Shown here: positions 11,845-23,272 of the stretch, in pieces
Layout of the letters: each line of letters opens with the position of its first letter
Position numbering within the stretch: the stretch's first letter is position 1
Origin: Strongylocentrotus purpuratus
Taxonomy: Eukaryota > Echinodermata > Echinoidea > Camarodonta > Strongylocentrotidae
Direction: 5' to 3'
DNA: 64,000 nt
NCBI RefSeq assembly: GCF_000002235.5
Contig: NW_022145612.1
Span: 16,980,809 to 17,044,808 of the forward strand
Position numbers and translations under genes: made by a program
Notes under the pieces: generated by a model
The model's input: the letters and a program-made list of their open reading frames with translations, nothing else
Databases searched by the model: none
What the model was told of the DNA's origin: nothing

Positions 11845-14800
11845 CTAGAAAGAAAAGGATAGTACTTTATCTGAAGTGTTTCCTACAAATTTTATGTAGC
11901 TACATGTATACATGTATATTGCAATGGATCTTATATAATATATTAAACATTGACTGTTACTGCAGTATTAGCATCTCATAACCATCAGCTCTTAATAATC
12001 TTTTTATTTACTTCAACACTATCAACCAAGAGTAATAAGAGTGATTAATAATTGTATGGACTTGTGCCTTTCTCTGACAAGATCCACACTGACAATATTA
12101 TCATCCTAACTTTCATTTAATGTTAGGGCTCTATTCACACATTCAACCTTTTCTCTTATAAAAGGGTCATCAATATCCCTTTTCTACTAACTATAATAAA
12201 CTCACATGAGGTCAGTCAGAGACACTGAACTCATACTAAAACAGAGGTTGAGCTTGGTGTGGGAGAGGGTGTGGGAGAGGAAGGGGGTAGTCATACACCC
12301 CTTCATTTCAAAACCCCCACAGACATATCATGATGGTGTAGAATCTAGAAATCTTCTTCTCTTAAAGGCCCACTGCACTACTTGTAGCTACTTGCGCCCT
12401 CTACATAACAAACAATGCCTAATCGGTGACCATTGGTCCCCATGATCCTCTTTTTCTTATGTTAACTGAGAGCTGAGTTGATGAGATAACCACCTGTCCA
12501 GTGACCTTGCAGGGCGCTCTTATCCCTCCTGTTAACTATGGCAGATAAGCTTTAATGAATTATGTTTTGTGACAGTGCCCCCCCCCCCCACCCCCCATCC
12601 TTGTTGGACAAGATCCTGGATCTGCCACTGTTCATACTAACTTCACTTCCCATTCTCAACATAAGAAGTCATAACAATGTTTTGAAACCCAGCTGGCATA
12701 CCTTACACATTGAAAAACATTGTCCCCTCAATTATATTAGTCTTCAGGACTTAACCCCCCCCCCCCCCCCCCCCCACCCCCACCACTTCCCTTGGGAAAA
12801 ACCCTGGACCCAACCCTGATCATACTTACTTGATCTGCCATTCTCTAGATTATTAGTCACCACATTGTTGAGAGGTATCTCCTCAGGCATTGCCTCGGGT
12901 AGTTGGCGTCTAAAACAAGAACGAAAAACAGAAAAAGAAAATAAGGAAGGAAATGATGCCGGAAGAACCTGCCAAATGCCATGTCAAAATTAAATGGAAT
13001 TATCACGATTCATGTATACATCATTCTAAACAAGTGCACTGACATTTGTTGTTATAGGTACATTCATACAAACAGCTGTCATATATTTTAGATTCTCAGG
13101 GAGAAATTACTGAATGATTATCTGTATATTGCATGATACAGGAATAACTGTAGAAGTAACAAGATAATCAGAAAAGTCTAAACTTGGCAAAGTGAGCCTA
13201 ATGACTGCTGAGTTTTGTAAGGGAGAGGAGGAGGGGGGTCAGAGGTGAAGCAATGTGTAACACATTACATGTCCAGGAGGAATTTCTACATGAAGGGAAT
13301 CCAATTACAGCCTTCCCGTCCATCCACCCGATAGGCAATAAAAGGTTTCAGACATAATCACAGAAAAATTTTGAGGAAGTATGACAAAGTGTATTGATCC
13401 ATTTTAACCTTCCTGAAATTTCTGATCATATCCTAAGAGACCTCAATATAGAATGTATTTACGGCCATTCACCCCTCATCCTGTCTGAACATATTATTCA
13501 TTTCCTTTTAAGGTACTCTTCATCCACGACTCTGTCAAACTCAAAATGATAAAAATGTATTTGATGAAAAAATATAAAACCAGCTGTAGACTTTAACATT
13601 TCTTCTTACCATCTTTCATCTTCATTTTCAATTTTATTTTAGACAGCTTTTTTCTATTTTTGTTTTACCCTACTGTCCTTTCAGTCTGTAGAATACATTT
13701 CTTTTTCCCCTCTCAATTTCCTTTCTTATTGAGTTTCATTTCCCTCATACATCTCAACAACTTCTGCTTCATGAAATTGTTTTCATACATTTTAAATATA
13801 ATTTGGGCATATTTTTGCTATCTTGTCAGTCCATACAAAAAAACATTCATTTGAATAGAACAATACTTTTTTATCAACTGAAACTTATCATGGCAACTAG
13901 AACAAGTGTATACCACAATTGTTATACGTATGCCATTATTTACTCACTATTGCGTTGTTTTATATAACAAAAGCACCTGATCATCAGATAAATATCATTG
14001 CATGAAATCAAATCCTAAGTAATCACAACAGTTTCAAAACTCATAATCTCATCATTCACTCAACAACACATATAGGACACTCTGTCAATTTGATTTCAAA
14101 ACCAATCTCAACTTTCCTAGACCATGTTTTGGTTACCCTCTTGTAAACTGTTAGTGTAAAGTAAGCAGAACTGCTGTGGAAACTAAGCATAGCTGCCTGG
14201 AGCAATCATGGTAATCATATCTCGACATGTATATCACTGTCACCAAGAATCAAATATCCTCAGATTTGTTTCTTCTCATCTGGTGTATGAGATGTCGAAA
14301 TAGCAGGTGACAGCATAGGAGTTTCTATGGCATCAAATGTCGTTCATTCACAAACTCTGGATTTAAAGTTTGAAGATCAATCAAATGAGACTAAGGGTCA
14401 TATTGCTATTTAGTTTCTATGCCATTTCAAATAGAACCATTTAAATATGATGTCTCTTTTATGAATTTAATGCTCAGAATATCAATTCAAATAAATGGAA
14501 AATAAGGTAATTTCATAAAAAAAAATTGAAAAATAAATATGCTTCAATATAATACAAAAATTGTCAAATGTGTAGTGAACAAGTCGCACTAAAAGATTGT
14601 ATCCTTAAACATTGTGCAGACAAGCATCTATGTTACCATCCCCCCCCCCCCCCCCCTCAAAAAAAACTTCCCTTCCATCATGAGTCTCACATGTACTTGA
14701 TCAAGGTACATTATTACAGATTTGAGACAGGAAACCATAAATTCTCTTTCTGTGTCTGTCTGTCTGTCTTATTCTCAGCTGGTCCTGATAAATCCCTCTG

Positions 14801-15061
14801 TTTCTTTGACCCACAGCTGAAAAACCATGAACTTAGAGGTCTGTGTTTGCTTCTCTCCCTCCCTCTCTCACTCCCTTCCTCTCTCCCTCCCTCCCTCATC
14901 CTTTTTTTTTACCCTGCAACCATCTTCATCTACCTCCAACGCTATACACTACCATCCTTTTCTCTTTTTTTCTTTCTGATATTCTCTAACACCAGTTTTC
15001 TCCACACCACTCTTCATCCATCTCTCCCTTTATATGCTGTATCTCACTCTGCTCTCTTCCA

Positions 15062-15104
<43 letters not shown>

Positions 15105-18100
15105 CCTCCCTCCCTACACTCTCCCTTCTCTCTCTCTCTCTCTCTTTCTCTCTCTCCATCTGTGATATCCTCTGCTCGTGCCCTCTATATTTTGTTCCCA
15201 TAACCCTTCTTTCTCATGTATTTCAAATGCGTTGTGAATGAAGTGAATGCAATTTCTATCTTTCATCCTGCCATATATTGTAGGACACTGCATATATTGT
15301 TGGCCAAAATACATGCCCCCTAATAAACAGAAAAGACCACTAATAATTTTAAGTTGATTTGGCAAAAGCAAAATGAGATCCAGGAGGCTCATTAGCTGCT
15401 CAAACCTAGATGTTTAAAAAATAGAGGGTGAAGATGGCCCATTGAAAGTCATTTCTCACAAGCTGTTGTTAACACTTACATTCAAGTAACTACAAAGATA
15501 TGTTGTTGAATATATTCATAAATAGGATGGTTAGCATTAGTCTAATTCCGTTATTAAATTTGGTTTTCAAGGAAATTAATATCCAAGTCATTACAATTAT
15601 ATTATTGAAAGTATATTTTTCATGGACCTTTTCTTACTGTTTTTTTCTTCTCATATAGCATATAAACCCATAAATTTATACAATTAATAGCAACTCCTTT
15701 TGCCGTCTACTGCAAAATTACACTACAAATTTAGACAAATGATAAATCCTAACACAGAAACAAAAAACTCTTACCAAAAATAACTACTGTAATTGAGTTT
15801 GACCATGCTTAACAGATGGGAAGATAGAAGGAAATCATGTTAAAAAAATAACTAAAAGGGAGTGATAAATACATCCTTCCAGCTGGAAATTTAACAAGCT
15901 TGAATTATCTGACTGATCAGTCACAGCTGCCCCCCCCCCCCCCCACCCCCATCATCATTAAACCTCGGTTTTCCCCTTAATTCATGCTTTTTATCATCAT
16001 ATTCAAATATCTGGAAATTATGGATAGTACAAAAAAGTAAGATATATTCAGTAGACATCTCTTGTATAAAGTTACACTAACTACTAACCCAGAGTTATTG
16101 ATGTAACAACAGGAACATATTGCTATGTTGGGCAAGCACACCACTTATTGGATTTTGATTTGGTATATCATATGTGTACAGTACTTCTGAACAATTTATT
16201 ATTCAATTTTTTTATCAAATTTCCAAATCTTTAATTCATGGACATACATTTCTTTCTCTGGAATGAAACCTTAGAAAAGTTAGAATGGAGTTGGAGCCTC
16301 TGAAAAGAAAAAGAAAATGACACAGAGTGCAACCCCTCTAGAACTATGAACAACAAGGTCAGGCTTCCACTACCATAAAAATATACATTTCACAAGCGCT
16401 TTGATTTTCAAGATGATGGGACAACTTTTCTCTGTCCAAAAACAGTAGACACTTCATTGGACTTTGGAAAGCCGTAACCATGTATGATACTGATAGGAAT
16501 ATGCGTGTAACCTGTAAAACTATGTAATACACTCAGAATAATGGAGGAAATAAAACATTATCAACTTACTTTCTCTTTCTGCGATCATACATCAAGTAGA
16601 AGATGAGGAGTGATAAGAGGATGATGAGGATGATAGCGCTGATGACGATAGCGATGACGTAGGTTGAAGAGAAGTTTGTATGCCTATTCTCAAGTACAAG
16701 TCCAGGAGCCAAGCTAGCAATTTCCTCTGTTAAAAAAAAAATCCAATGTTATCAGAACTGTGTTGGCAAGGACATTATTTCATTTTAAAGGGTTAAATTA
16801 AATTATTGAAATATAATTCCTTATTCAAAACTGTTCTTTATCAACTTGATAGAATAGTGCTTTCACATCAATGGGATATGTACAGTAAATGTAATAAACT
16901 ATCCTTCTCAAGTTGTGAAAATGTCATAGCCAAACACTTGACAAAATATTTTCATGATTTGATTTTTCAGCCTACTTCTGGAGAATTCAAAAGGCAATTT
17001 TCATTATGTAACCAAATTTATGAATACCGGTATGCCTTTGTGAAGTGCCTCAATGCAAATTATTTCATTCATCTGTTACAAATAAATGTATCTCAATAGT
17101 CAAAATTCAAATTGCATACATTAGTTGTTGTTATATTCCACATATTAAGAATCTTGCTTTACGATTGGTCAAAAGTAAATCACGTGATGAAAGAAAGTTC
17201 GCCCATTATTTATGGGAGAAGCAAAAAGTTTGTTACACTGTGTAGATAGTACTACTATCTACACAGTGCAACGCACTTTCACTGAAGATAGAGGTACTAT
17301 CTACACAGGGCAACGCACTTTCACTGAAGAATATCCAGAAGCGCACTAAAACAGGCGTAATTAAGCGCGCATTACCAATGAGCGCAATTAAAGCAAACAC
17401 ATGCGCGCACTCTCAAGGGGTTGGGTTAAACTTTTAACTTTTTTGGTGTGAATTTGGGCCTGGTGTCTTTCATGTAGATGCATACACGTCCTTTTCTTTT
17501 TGTAGTTAAATTGTTTTAAATGTGGAATATAAAGCAAATAATCACCTCTTGGTTTCAGGCGATGGCAAACTATCACTTCCTCGTCGATCAGAATGTATAG
17601 CTATCTTTCCTCAGCTTCGCTTCGGAAAGATAGCTACATCCAGATCGCCTCGGAAATGATAGTTTGTCCCATCACCTTCACCATCGGTAGTTATTTGCTT
17701 ACTACGTAGAACAACATTATGGATTGGATTGCCCTACCTAACAACACATAATATATGCAATTTGCATTCTGACTTTTGAAATACAATTATTTGTAATAGA
17801 TGAATGAAATAATTCATATCGAGGCACTCAAGTATAAGTTGGGTTATATAACGAAAATGGCCTATTAGACAATACAGATATTAATGGTGATCTTTTAAGA
17901 AGCAATAACTACATGTATGCTTTAAAAGATAATTGCATAAGTTTATGAACATTTTTCATACTTCATTTACAACATTATTGGAATTCCCAATAAAATAAAA
18001 TAAAACATTACTAATATTTTGTTGGTGATTATTTTGCTATTCCTATATGGTCTCACCTGGGCTCTGCTGAGTGGGTACAAATCCAGCGCCAGCGCTGGTT

Positions 18101-21100
18101 GTTACACTTTCTTGCTTCTTAGTTGAGGACAGATCTACAATATTAAGAGGTCCAGTTGTAGAATAATTTGTTACTGGTGTGGTAATGGGAAGAGTTGTTG
18201 CCTGGGTTGTTAAAGTTGTTGGTGCTACTGTTGTTGTCTCTGCAGGAGTTGTGGTAGCAACTACAGCAGTAGTTGTTGGGGGTATAGTTGTTGTGGTGGG
18301 TTTCGGAGTTGTGGTTTGAATAATGCATGCCCCCGATACCGGGTCACAAAGGTGAACTCCGCAGTCACATTGAAGTTGACAGGAGAGCCCAAAGGTATCC
18401 TCTGGGCACGGATTGGAGCAAGATGTACCGTGCCATCCCGCCTCACAAATACACTGCCCTGACGTGGTATCACACTTTGCATTGTTATCACACAGAGGAC
18501 AGTGATCGGTACAGTTTCTCGCCTGAAGACCTGGTATGCAGACACTGCAGTCATGCTGAATGTAGCCTACAGGACACATACAAAGACCCTGGCTGGACAT
18601 ACAGTCACCTCCATTCCTGCACTGAGGTTCACAGTGGTTCACGCAAGCTTCGCTGTGTAACGATGGCCTACACAACCCACAGTTATACGTCACTTCATAT
18701 CCCGGCTGGCATAAACAGTATCCTGTGACGACATCGCAGTATCCATTGTTCTGGCATTCAGAAGGACAGTGCGTTATGCAGTTGTCCGGATGCGTGCGAG
18801 GATCACAAAGGCGACAGTCATCACCAACATAACCATCTTTGCACATGCATCTCCCCTCTGCTACGTTACATAAACCACCCGCACGACATATGGTATGACA
18901 GAAGCGCATGCAATGATCAGTCACTCTTAAAGGATCGCAGAAGCTACAGTCCGCTTCCAAGTCAAAGCCATACGGACATGAGCAATCTCCAGTATGAGTA
19001 TTACAGTAGGCATTGACGCAGGTCAGGTCGCAGTGGTCCCCGCATCCATTGGGGTGAAGAGAAGGGTAACAGAGTGAGCAGTAGTCTCCTTGATAGCCAT
19101 CCTCACAGGCACATCTCCAAGTCACCAGGTCACACTTGCCTCCATTCTCACACGTCTGGTACGGACACAGAGTACAGTTGGACAAGATAGTGTGATCACA
19201 CAGGTTACAATCCTTCCCAGAATACCCTTCCTTGCACAAGCATGCTCCTACTTCCTGGCGGCAGGAGCTAAGCGCATCGCAGTAAGGGCTGGCCAGACAC
19301 TCGGTCAGACATTGACCGTTGTTATCGTAGGGGCAGGACCGGTCGCAGTCGGGCCCTGTGTAGCCTGGAAGACACCTGCAAGCATTGGATCCTATGGCAC
19401 ACTCAGCATTGGGAATACAGGCACACTCCAAACCTGTGCAAGATAGAATAATCAACATTCACATCAATATTTGAATAATACATACTGAGGTAGTCACTTT
19501 TCGTACTTCGTACAATTTGGCACAAAAAATATAAATAGATTCATATTACCAATGTTTGAAATTGAATACCTAACTGTCATTCAAATCTGAATACTTATGC
19601 TTTTGTAGAAATTCATGGCCAATTGTTCTACAAATCTGCATTTCTCCATTCAACCTTAATTCTTTCTACTTCTTTATCTACTTTGTCTAGTTTGTCCTTT
19701 TTTGTTTCCTTGTTGATTTTTGTGTTATTTTTATTTTGTATGTTATTGTATTTTTTTTAATAAACTTTTAATTGCATTTAAATGGACAGTTCTTACTCTT
19801 AATCATAAGATGTAAATTTAATTTGTTTCAGCTCTAATGGCTATCATTAGTTTTTCTTCAAAAAATAAACCATATTTAAATCTAATCAAATCAAATCAAA
19901 TCAAAATACACGTTCAGAGGAGCTGTGAGTAATTTAGCTCTGAGAAGCTCTGAAGAGTTCTGGCTCACAAAAAAGTTGTGTGATTTTTTCTTTATTCTTC
20001 AATTATTGCTGCAAAGAGATTTCACATTTACTACATTACAAGCACTTTAACACATCTTTGATAGTGTACAACAGAATAGTGTACAACATGATATTGTGAA
20101 TCGTTGTAAATGAAAGCATACCCAGCAATATTTACAACATTGAATGAAACAAGTGCATACCTTCATCTGGCCATCTGCATCTCATTCCAGCTCCTACGAT
20201 ACTATGACATTCCATAGCTGCTCCACTAACACTGAAAAAGGAGAACAATATGCTTTATTTTGTATTTAACTTAGAGTATATTACAGGAAAAAGTCCCCCC
20301 ACCTCTGAAATTGGTTTCAATAGGACAAGAACATTCAAGAAATAGATCAGTGAAAGTTTAAGCAAAATCTGGTAACAAATAAGGAAGTTACGAATCTTTG
20401 AAGTTTTATCAATCAAACAAAGATTGGCAACTACGATGTATCTTGCTATAAAATCACCGCACATATACACAACACCTGTAAACAAAAAAGTATAACTTCA
20501 TAATTATGGAAATTTACAACAAATTTCAAACTATCATTGATATATTTCTTAGTTGTCTGCTTTGAGTGAAACAAGCTAAATATCAGAGTGGACCTTCCTT
20601 TTAACAATTTAAATCCTCTGTAACATGCAACATTCAATTGTTTTTATTTTTTAACCCCAAATTGCCACAAATTCATTGAGGATCACTCTCTGTTTTGTAA
20701 GGTGATTTGATTTGTAACTTTTACAAATGGAATGCATTCACTTGCATGCTCATCATCTGATCTCAAAACATTTAGGGATCTTACATCTATCATTAATTTA
20801 ATTTCAACTCCTTTTAAATCATGACCGAGTCAAAATAATGAAGCATACTATTTTCCAAGTAAAAGCAGTTAAATGTATATCTTGAGTTTTCTGACAGTAA
20901 TCTATGGTATGATATTACGCAGTATAGAGAATGTATTCATTAATTCATTTCTTTCTTTCTTTCTTTGTTTTTTTTCTTTACTACATACATACAGTAGAAT
21001 ACATCTTAAAGGTAAAGACCAGTTATGGTCATGCGATTGCATTGTGAAAGAAACGTTGTGGAATCGATCAGAAAGGGTTGATCATCTAGCATCTAGCATC

Positions 21101-21465
21101 TGCAAGGTTCTGGAATCATCAAAATGATAAGAAATTTGGCCCATTCTTCGTAAAGTTACAAGCACTATACACAGAAAGATGTATATGGGACTACCCTATA
21201 TCTCTCACAGACCATGAGAGAAACAAATTTACCAAATATATGAATTAGTAGGCGGTTTCCCGGCAAATTTTTTATCATCATGTATTAGTCAAAACATATT
21301 CTTTCACATGATTGGTAATGAGAGCTTCCATTTCATTTTTTGAAATTGGGGCATTTCCAATACTGGTCTTTACCTTTAATATTGACATGAATGAATGACT
21401 TACAAGTGGGTGAGAGCACAGATGAGTATGCATCCCAAGACCAGAGAGCATTGTAAGCCAGCCAT
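10907..21465 (-). CDS. Multi-EGF type I receptor with ITAM-like tail, 6 coding exons
   Basis: Coding exons in transcript order are 21465-21404, 20231-20161, 19433-18057, 16726-16570, 12909-12830 and 11844-10907. All junctions are GT-AG and the phases fit, giving 894 aa. Layout: signal peptide (1-~19); Cys-rich EGF-like ectodomain (~45-400); Thr/Pro-rich mucin-like stem (~405-490); one transmembrane helix (~526-549) followed by the stop-transfer run DRRKRK; then a ~345-residue cytoplasmic tail. The tail has Yxx[L/V/I] motifs at Y733, Y754, Y810, Y842, Y854 and Y878; Y842 and Y854 are spaced YxxL-x8-YxxL. Draper and MEGF10-type engulfment receptors share this general plan, but I see no EMI domain and the repeats differ, so orthology is not claimed. 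Likely a surface recognition or adhesion receptor signalling through Src/Syk-type kinases (inference). Confidence 0.88.
11850..12820. other. Intron 5 of the receptor gene
   Basis: No exon signal. It contains C-runs at 12579-12595 and 12755-12780. Phrases such as GATCCTGGATCTGCCACTG near 12610 resemble the terminal sequence GGATCCGCCACTG seen at 50790 and 51365, suggesting remnants of the same mobile repeat. Confidence 0.5.
12830..12909 (-). CDS. Receptor coding exon 5 (juxtamembrane)
   Basis: An 80-nt exon with acceptor TTGTTTTAG and donor GTAAGT. It encodes residues ~556-582, an acidic/Asn-rich juxtamembrane segment containing LPEAMPEEIPLNN. The size and phase (2 to 1) exactly bridge the transmembrane exon and the tail exon. 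Confidence 0.85.
12915..16565. other. Intron 4 of the receptor gene
   Basis: 3.7 kb of non-coding sequence with C-runs at 14640-14656 and 15931-15944, and a long pyrimidine-rich patch at 14850-15170. The 211-aa open frame from 14568 is a translation of that patch and is not a gene. Confidence 0.6.
15060..15163. repeat. (CTTT)n / (CCCT)n / (CT)n microsatellite
   Basis: Consecutive tetranucleotide runs TTTC and CCTC followed by CT repeats, on the + strand. Confidence 0.95.
16570..16726 (-). CDS. Receptor coding exon 4 (transmembrane segment)
   Basis: A 157-nt exon between acceptor TTTAACAG and donor GTAAGT, encoding residues ~504-555. A ~24-residue run of I, L, V, A and S (from YVIAIVIS to FYLMY) is followed by DRRKRK, a classic type I membrane anchor with a positive inside flank. 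Confidence 0.9.
17236..17268. repeat. 33-bp perfect palindrome with adjacent direct repeat
   Basis: CACTGTGTAGATAGTA and its exact reverse complement are separated by one base. The right half, extended by GCAACGCACTTTCACTGAAGA, is repeated directly about 40 bp downstream with one change. Confidence 0.85.
17532..17700. mobile_element. Inner hairpin of the nested element
   Basis: The ends AAGCAAATAA and TTATTTGCTT are complementary. Further in, GGCGATGGCAAACTATCA pairs imperfectly with TGATAGTTTGTCCCATC, and TAGCTATCTTTCC pairs with GGAAAGATAGCTA around a short CTTCGCTT-containing loop. Confidence 0.7.
18057..19433 (-). CDS. Receptor coding exon 3: EGF-like repeats and Thr-rich stem
   Basis: A single 1377-nt exon (459 codons, phase 1 to 1) encodes residues ~45-503. 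It starts with an EGF module (CACIPNAEC to CLPGYTGPDC). About five copies follow of a ~45-residue unit that opens [DRY]P-x2-H and holds two cysteines around an HC pair, a C-x2-GxC step, a C-x-C and a GY, closing D-C-x-L-C. Then come a shorter EGF (CEAGWHGTSC) and a final Cys-rich piece. From about residue 405 the sequence changes to a TTTP/TTTT-rich mucin-like stalk. N-glycosylation sequons (NCT, NYS) are present. Packing several modules in one exon, rather than one per exon, is notable. Confidence 0.9.
19620..19912 (+). mobile_element. Possible LINE 3' end with (AATCA)n tail
   Basis: AT-rich sequence ends in a pentanucleotide tail of repeated AATCA units (19880-19910). The same tail unit, on the other strand, ends the LINE fragment at 39178. 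No reverse transcriptase coding is left here. The tail is what suggests a CR1/L2-like 3' UTR. Confidence 0.4.
20161..20231 (-). CDS. Receptor coding exon 2
   Basis: A 71-nt exon with acceptor CTTTTTCAG and donor GTATGC, encoding residues 21-44 with two cysteines (AMECHSIVGAGMRCRWPDE). It links the signal-peptide exon to the EGF exon in frame (phase 2 to 1). Confidence 0.85.
21006..21379. mobile_element. TTAA-flanked MITE, copy 1
   Basis: Flanked by TTAA at 21006-21009 and 21376-21379. The terminal inverted repeats are AGGTAAAGACCAGT and ACTGGTCTTTACCT, a perfect 14 bp. The interior shares GCGATTGCATTGTGAAAGAAA, CAAGGTTCTGGA and ACACAGAAAGATGTATATGGGA-type blocks with the elements at 21705 and 54227. 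A TTAA target duplication is typical of piggyBac-group transposases. It sits about 25 bp from the donor of the receptor's start exon. Confidence 0.85.
21404..21465 (-). CDS. Receptor coding exon 1 (signal peptide)
   Basis: The ATG is at 21465-21463. Twenty codons encode a Met-Ala start and a hydrophobic core (CSLVLGCILICALT), a good signal peptide, then donor GTAAGT at 21403-21398. The exon extends upstream as 5' UTR to a likely acceptor (CCCCCATCAG) near 21535. The next Met choices in other frames lack a signal sequence. Confidence 0.8.
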
Positions 21466-21704
21466 GTTTCCCTGAGCTTGGTCAGTCTGTCTCTTGAACC
21501 TCTATCATGGTACACCTACTCATCTTACCTGATGGGGGAATAATATGACAAAATAGATAGATTTGAATATACATATACGCACCGGTATATATATGTTTTC
21601 ATTATTGGCTGTGGAAACGCATTGGTATATAAGCCCCTTATTATCTGAAATCATCATAAGTAGAACTAGTTCAGACAGTCATTGAAAAATACATTTTCCG
21701 CATT

Positions 21705-22102
21705 TTAAAGATAAACTTGAGTTCTGGTAATGCGATTGCATTGTGAAAGAAAAGGTGTGGAATGGATCAGAAAAGTTGATCATATAGCATGTACATGTAA
21801 GTAATGGTGTGTAATGCAAGGTTCTGGAGTCATCAAAATCATCATAAATTTGGCAGAGTCTTGGTAAAGTAACAATCACTTACACAGAAAGATGTATATG
21901 GGACAACACACATGATGTCGGGGCTAGTACTATACCCTGATTTCCTTATCTTTCTATACTCATTACTCAGCCAGTATACATTTTCTTCCAAAATTGTTTG
22001 GCACATGACATTTATTTGTAATCTTGAACATTCAGTGTAAGTTTCGTTAGATTCTGTGAGAATTCATTTTCTTATTTTACCAGAACTCAAGTTTATCTTT
22101 AA
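21705..22102. mobile_element. TTAA-flanked MITE, copy 2
   Basis: TTAA flanks at 21705-21708 and 22099-22102. The terminal inverted repeats start AGATAAACTTGAGTTCTGGT and are matched perfectly over about 20 bp at the other end. The interior is homologous to copy 1 and copy 3. It lies upstream of the receptor's start exon, inside the putative first intron. Confidence 0.85.
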
Positions 22103-22109
22103 TCTCATG

Positions 22110-23260
22110 TATTATTATTATTATTATTTATATAATTATGAATAATTTTACTGCAATTGCTTGTCAATCTGGGCAATGTTTCACAAGTACATGTACAAGT
22201 ACGCTAACATCCCATTAAAATGCATATTAATTGCAATAAGCAGTTTCAATTTGATGTAGGGAAACCTATACTTGTCAAAGTTTAATGAACGATGCCTCAA
22301 ACACAACTGTATTAGGTATACCTTATCCAAAATGCTCATCCAATGGATGACAATCTAAGCACTTTATAATTATCCAGTGTAAAAGATCATTATTATTATC
22401 ATTTTAAAATTTAACTAAAATGTGATGGAATGTCAGTCCTGCCATGTCCTTGCACAATTACAGGTCCAGGCATTTTATCAATTCTAATATGTCTTCATTG
22501 AAGTATGGATAATATTGGATATATTGTATAAAGCAAAACTGTCAAGGAAAATGAACACACTCAAACTGAACAGGAGATAGTGAGATACAAAGTCATAGAC
22601 CATTCTCGACTGGGCTTTGAGAAATGAGGTGGCAGTTCATGATTTTGCTTCCAAAAATAAGTAAAACTCTGGATTACATTTTATGAGAATGTCTACCTTG
22701 ACTCTGTCCACATGTAACAATTCATGTTTGTTTTTTTATTTAAATAATCCAGTATCTATCTAGTACCTATTACAATAACCCTATCTAGAGACATAAATTG
22801 TATCTTCAACAACTTACCCAATAAAACATTTAGCTCCAATATTCAACAAAACATTAATACACTGTAGAAGCGCCAGCCAAAGAAATATACATCATTTGAT
22901 AATGATTTGAAACATGCTAAATTCTCTGTAATAACATGGATGGATAGAACAAGAGCCACAAACATATACTGGTAATACAATTATATGTGATGTATACATT
23001 GCACGTACAATGGACATTGGACTGGCACCAAGACAGGCAAATATTTATTCAACGGTAATCGCTGGAATCTTGAGTCATCAGCATCTACTATAAATTTGCT
23101 GGATTAAAGAAGCACGTTAGTTCTCAGTAAAGAAACAGGCAAGTTTGAACTTGATATTTTAGTCAAATCTTCAAGCAAAATGAGAATAACAATAAAATCT
23201 GGTTTCCTTTATTTTAAACCCTGGCACAGTTAGCTGCTATTACTTTAAGGGGAAGCCCCC
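22110..23260. other. Non-coding DNA between MITE copy 2 and the foldback element
   Basis: AT-rich sequence without a recognisable exon or RNA gene, probably intronic to the receptor if its first exon is at ~49150. Confidence 0.4.
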
Positions 23261-23272
23261 CCCCCCTCCAAT

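Larger units (their letters stand above)
17044..17828. mobile_element. 785-bp nested inverted-repeat element
   Basis: The outer ends AGTGCCTC (17044) and GAGGCACT (17821) begin arms of at least ~75 bp that pair well: AATTATTTCATTCATCTG on the left, with its near-complement around AGATGAATGAAATAATT on the right. Inside lie a 33-bp palindrome (17236-17268), a duplicated ~40-bp segment containing CAACGCACTTTCACTGAAGA, and a second hairpin (17532-17700). Non-coding; located in intron 3 of the receptor gene. Confidence 0.7.

Noticed and set aside
14568..15203. 211-codon open frame
   Set aside because: Composition is Ser/Leu/Phe/Pro from a pyrimidine-rich repeat; no splice or domain support, and it lies antisense to a receptor intron.
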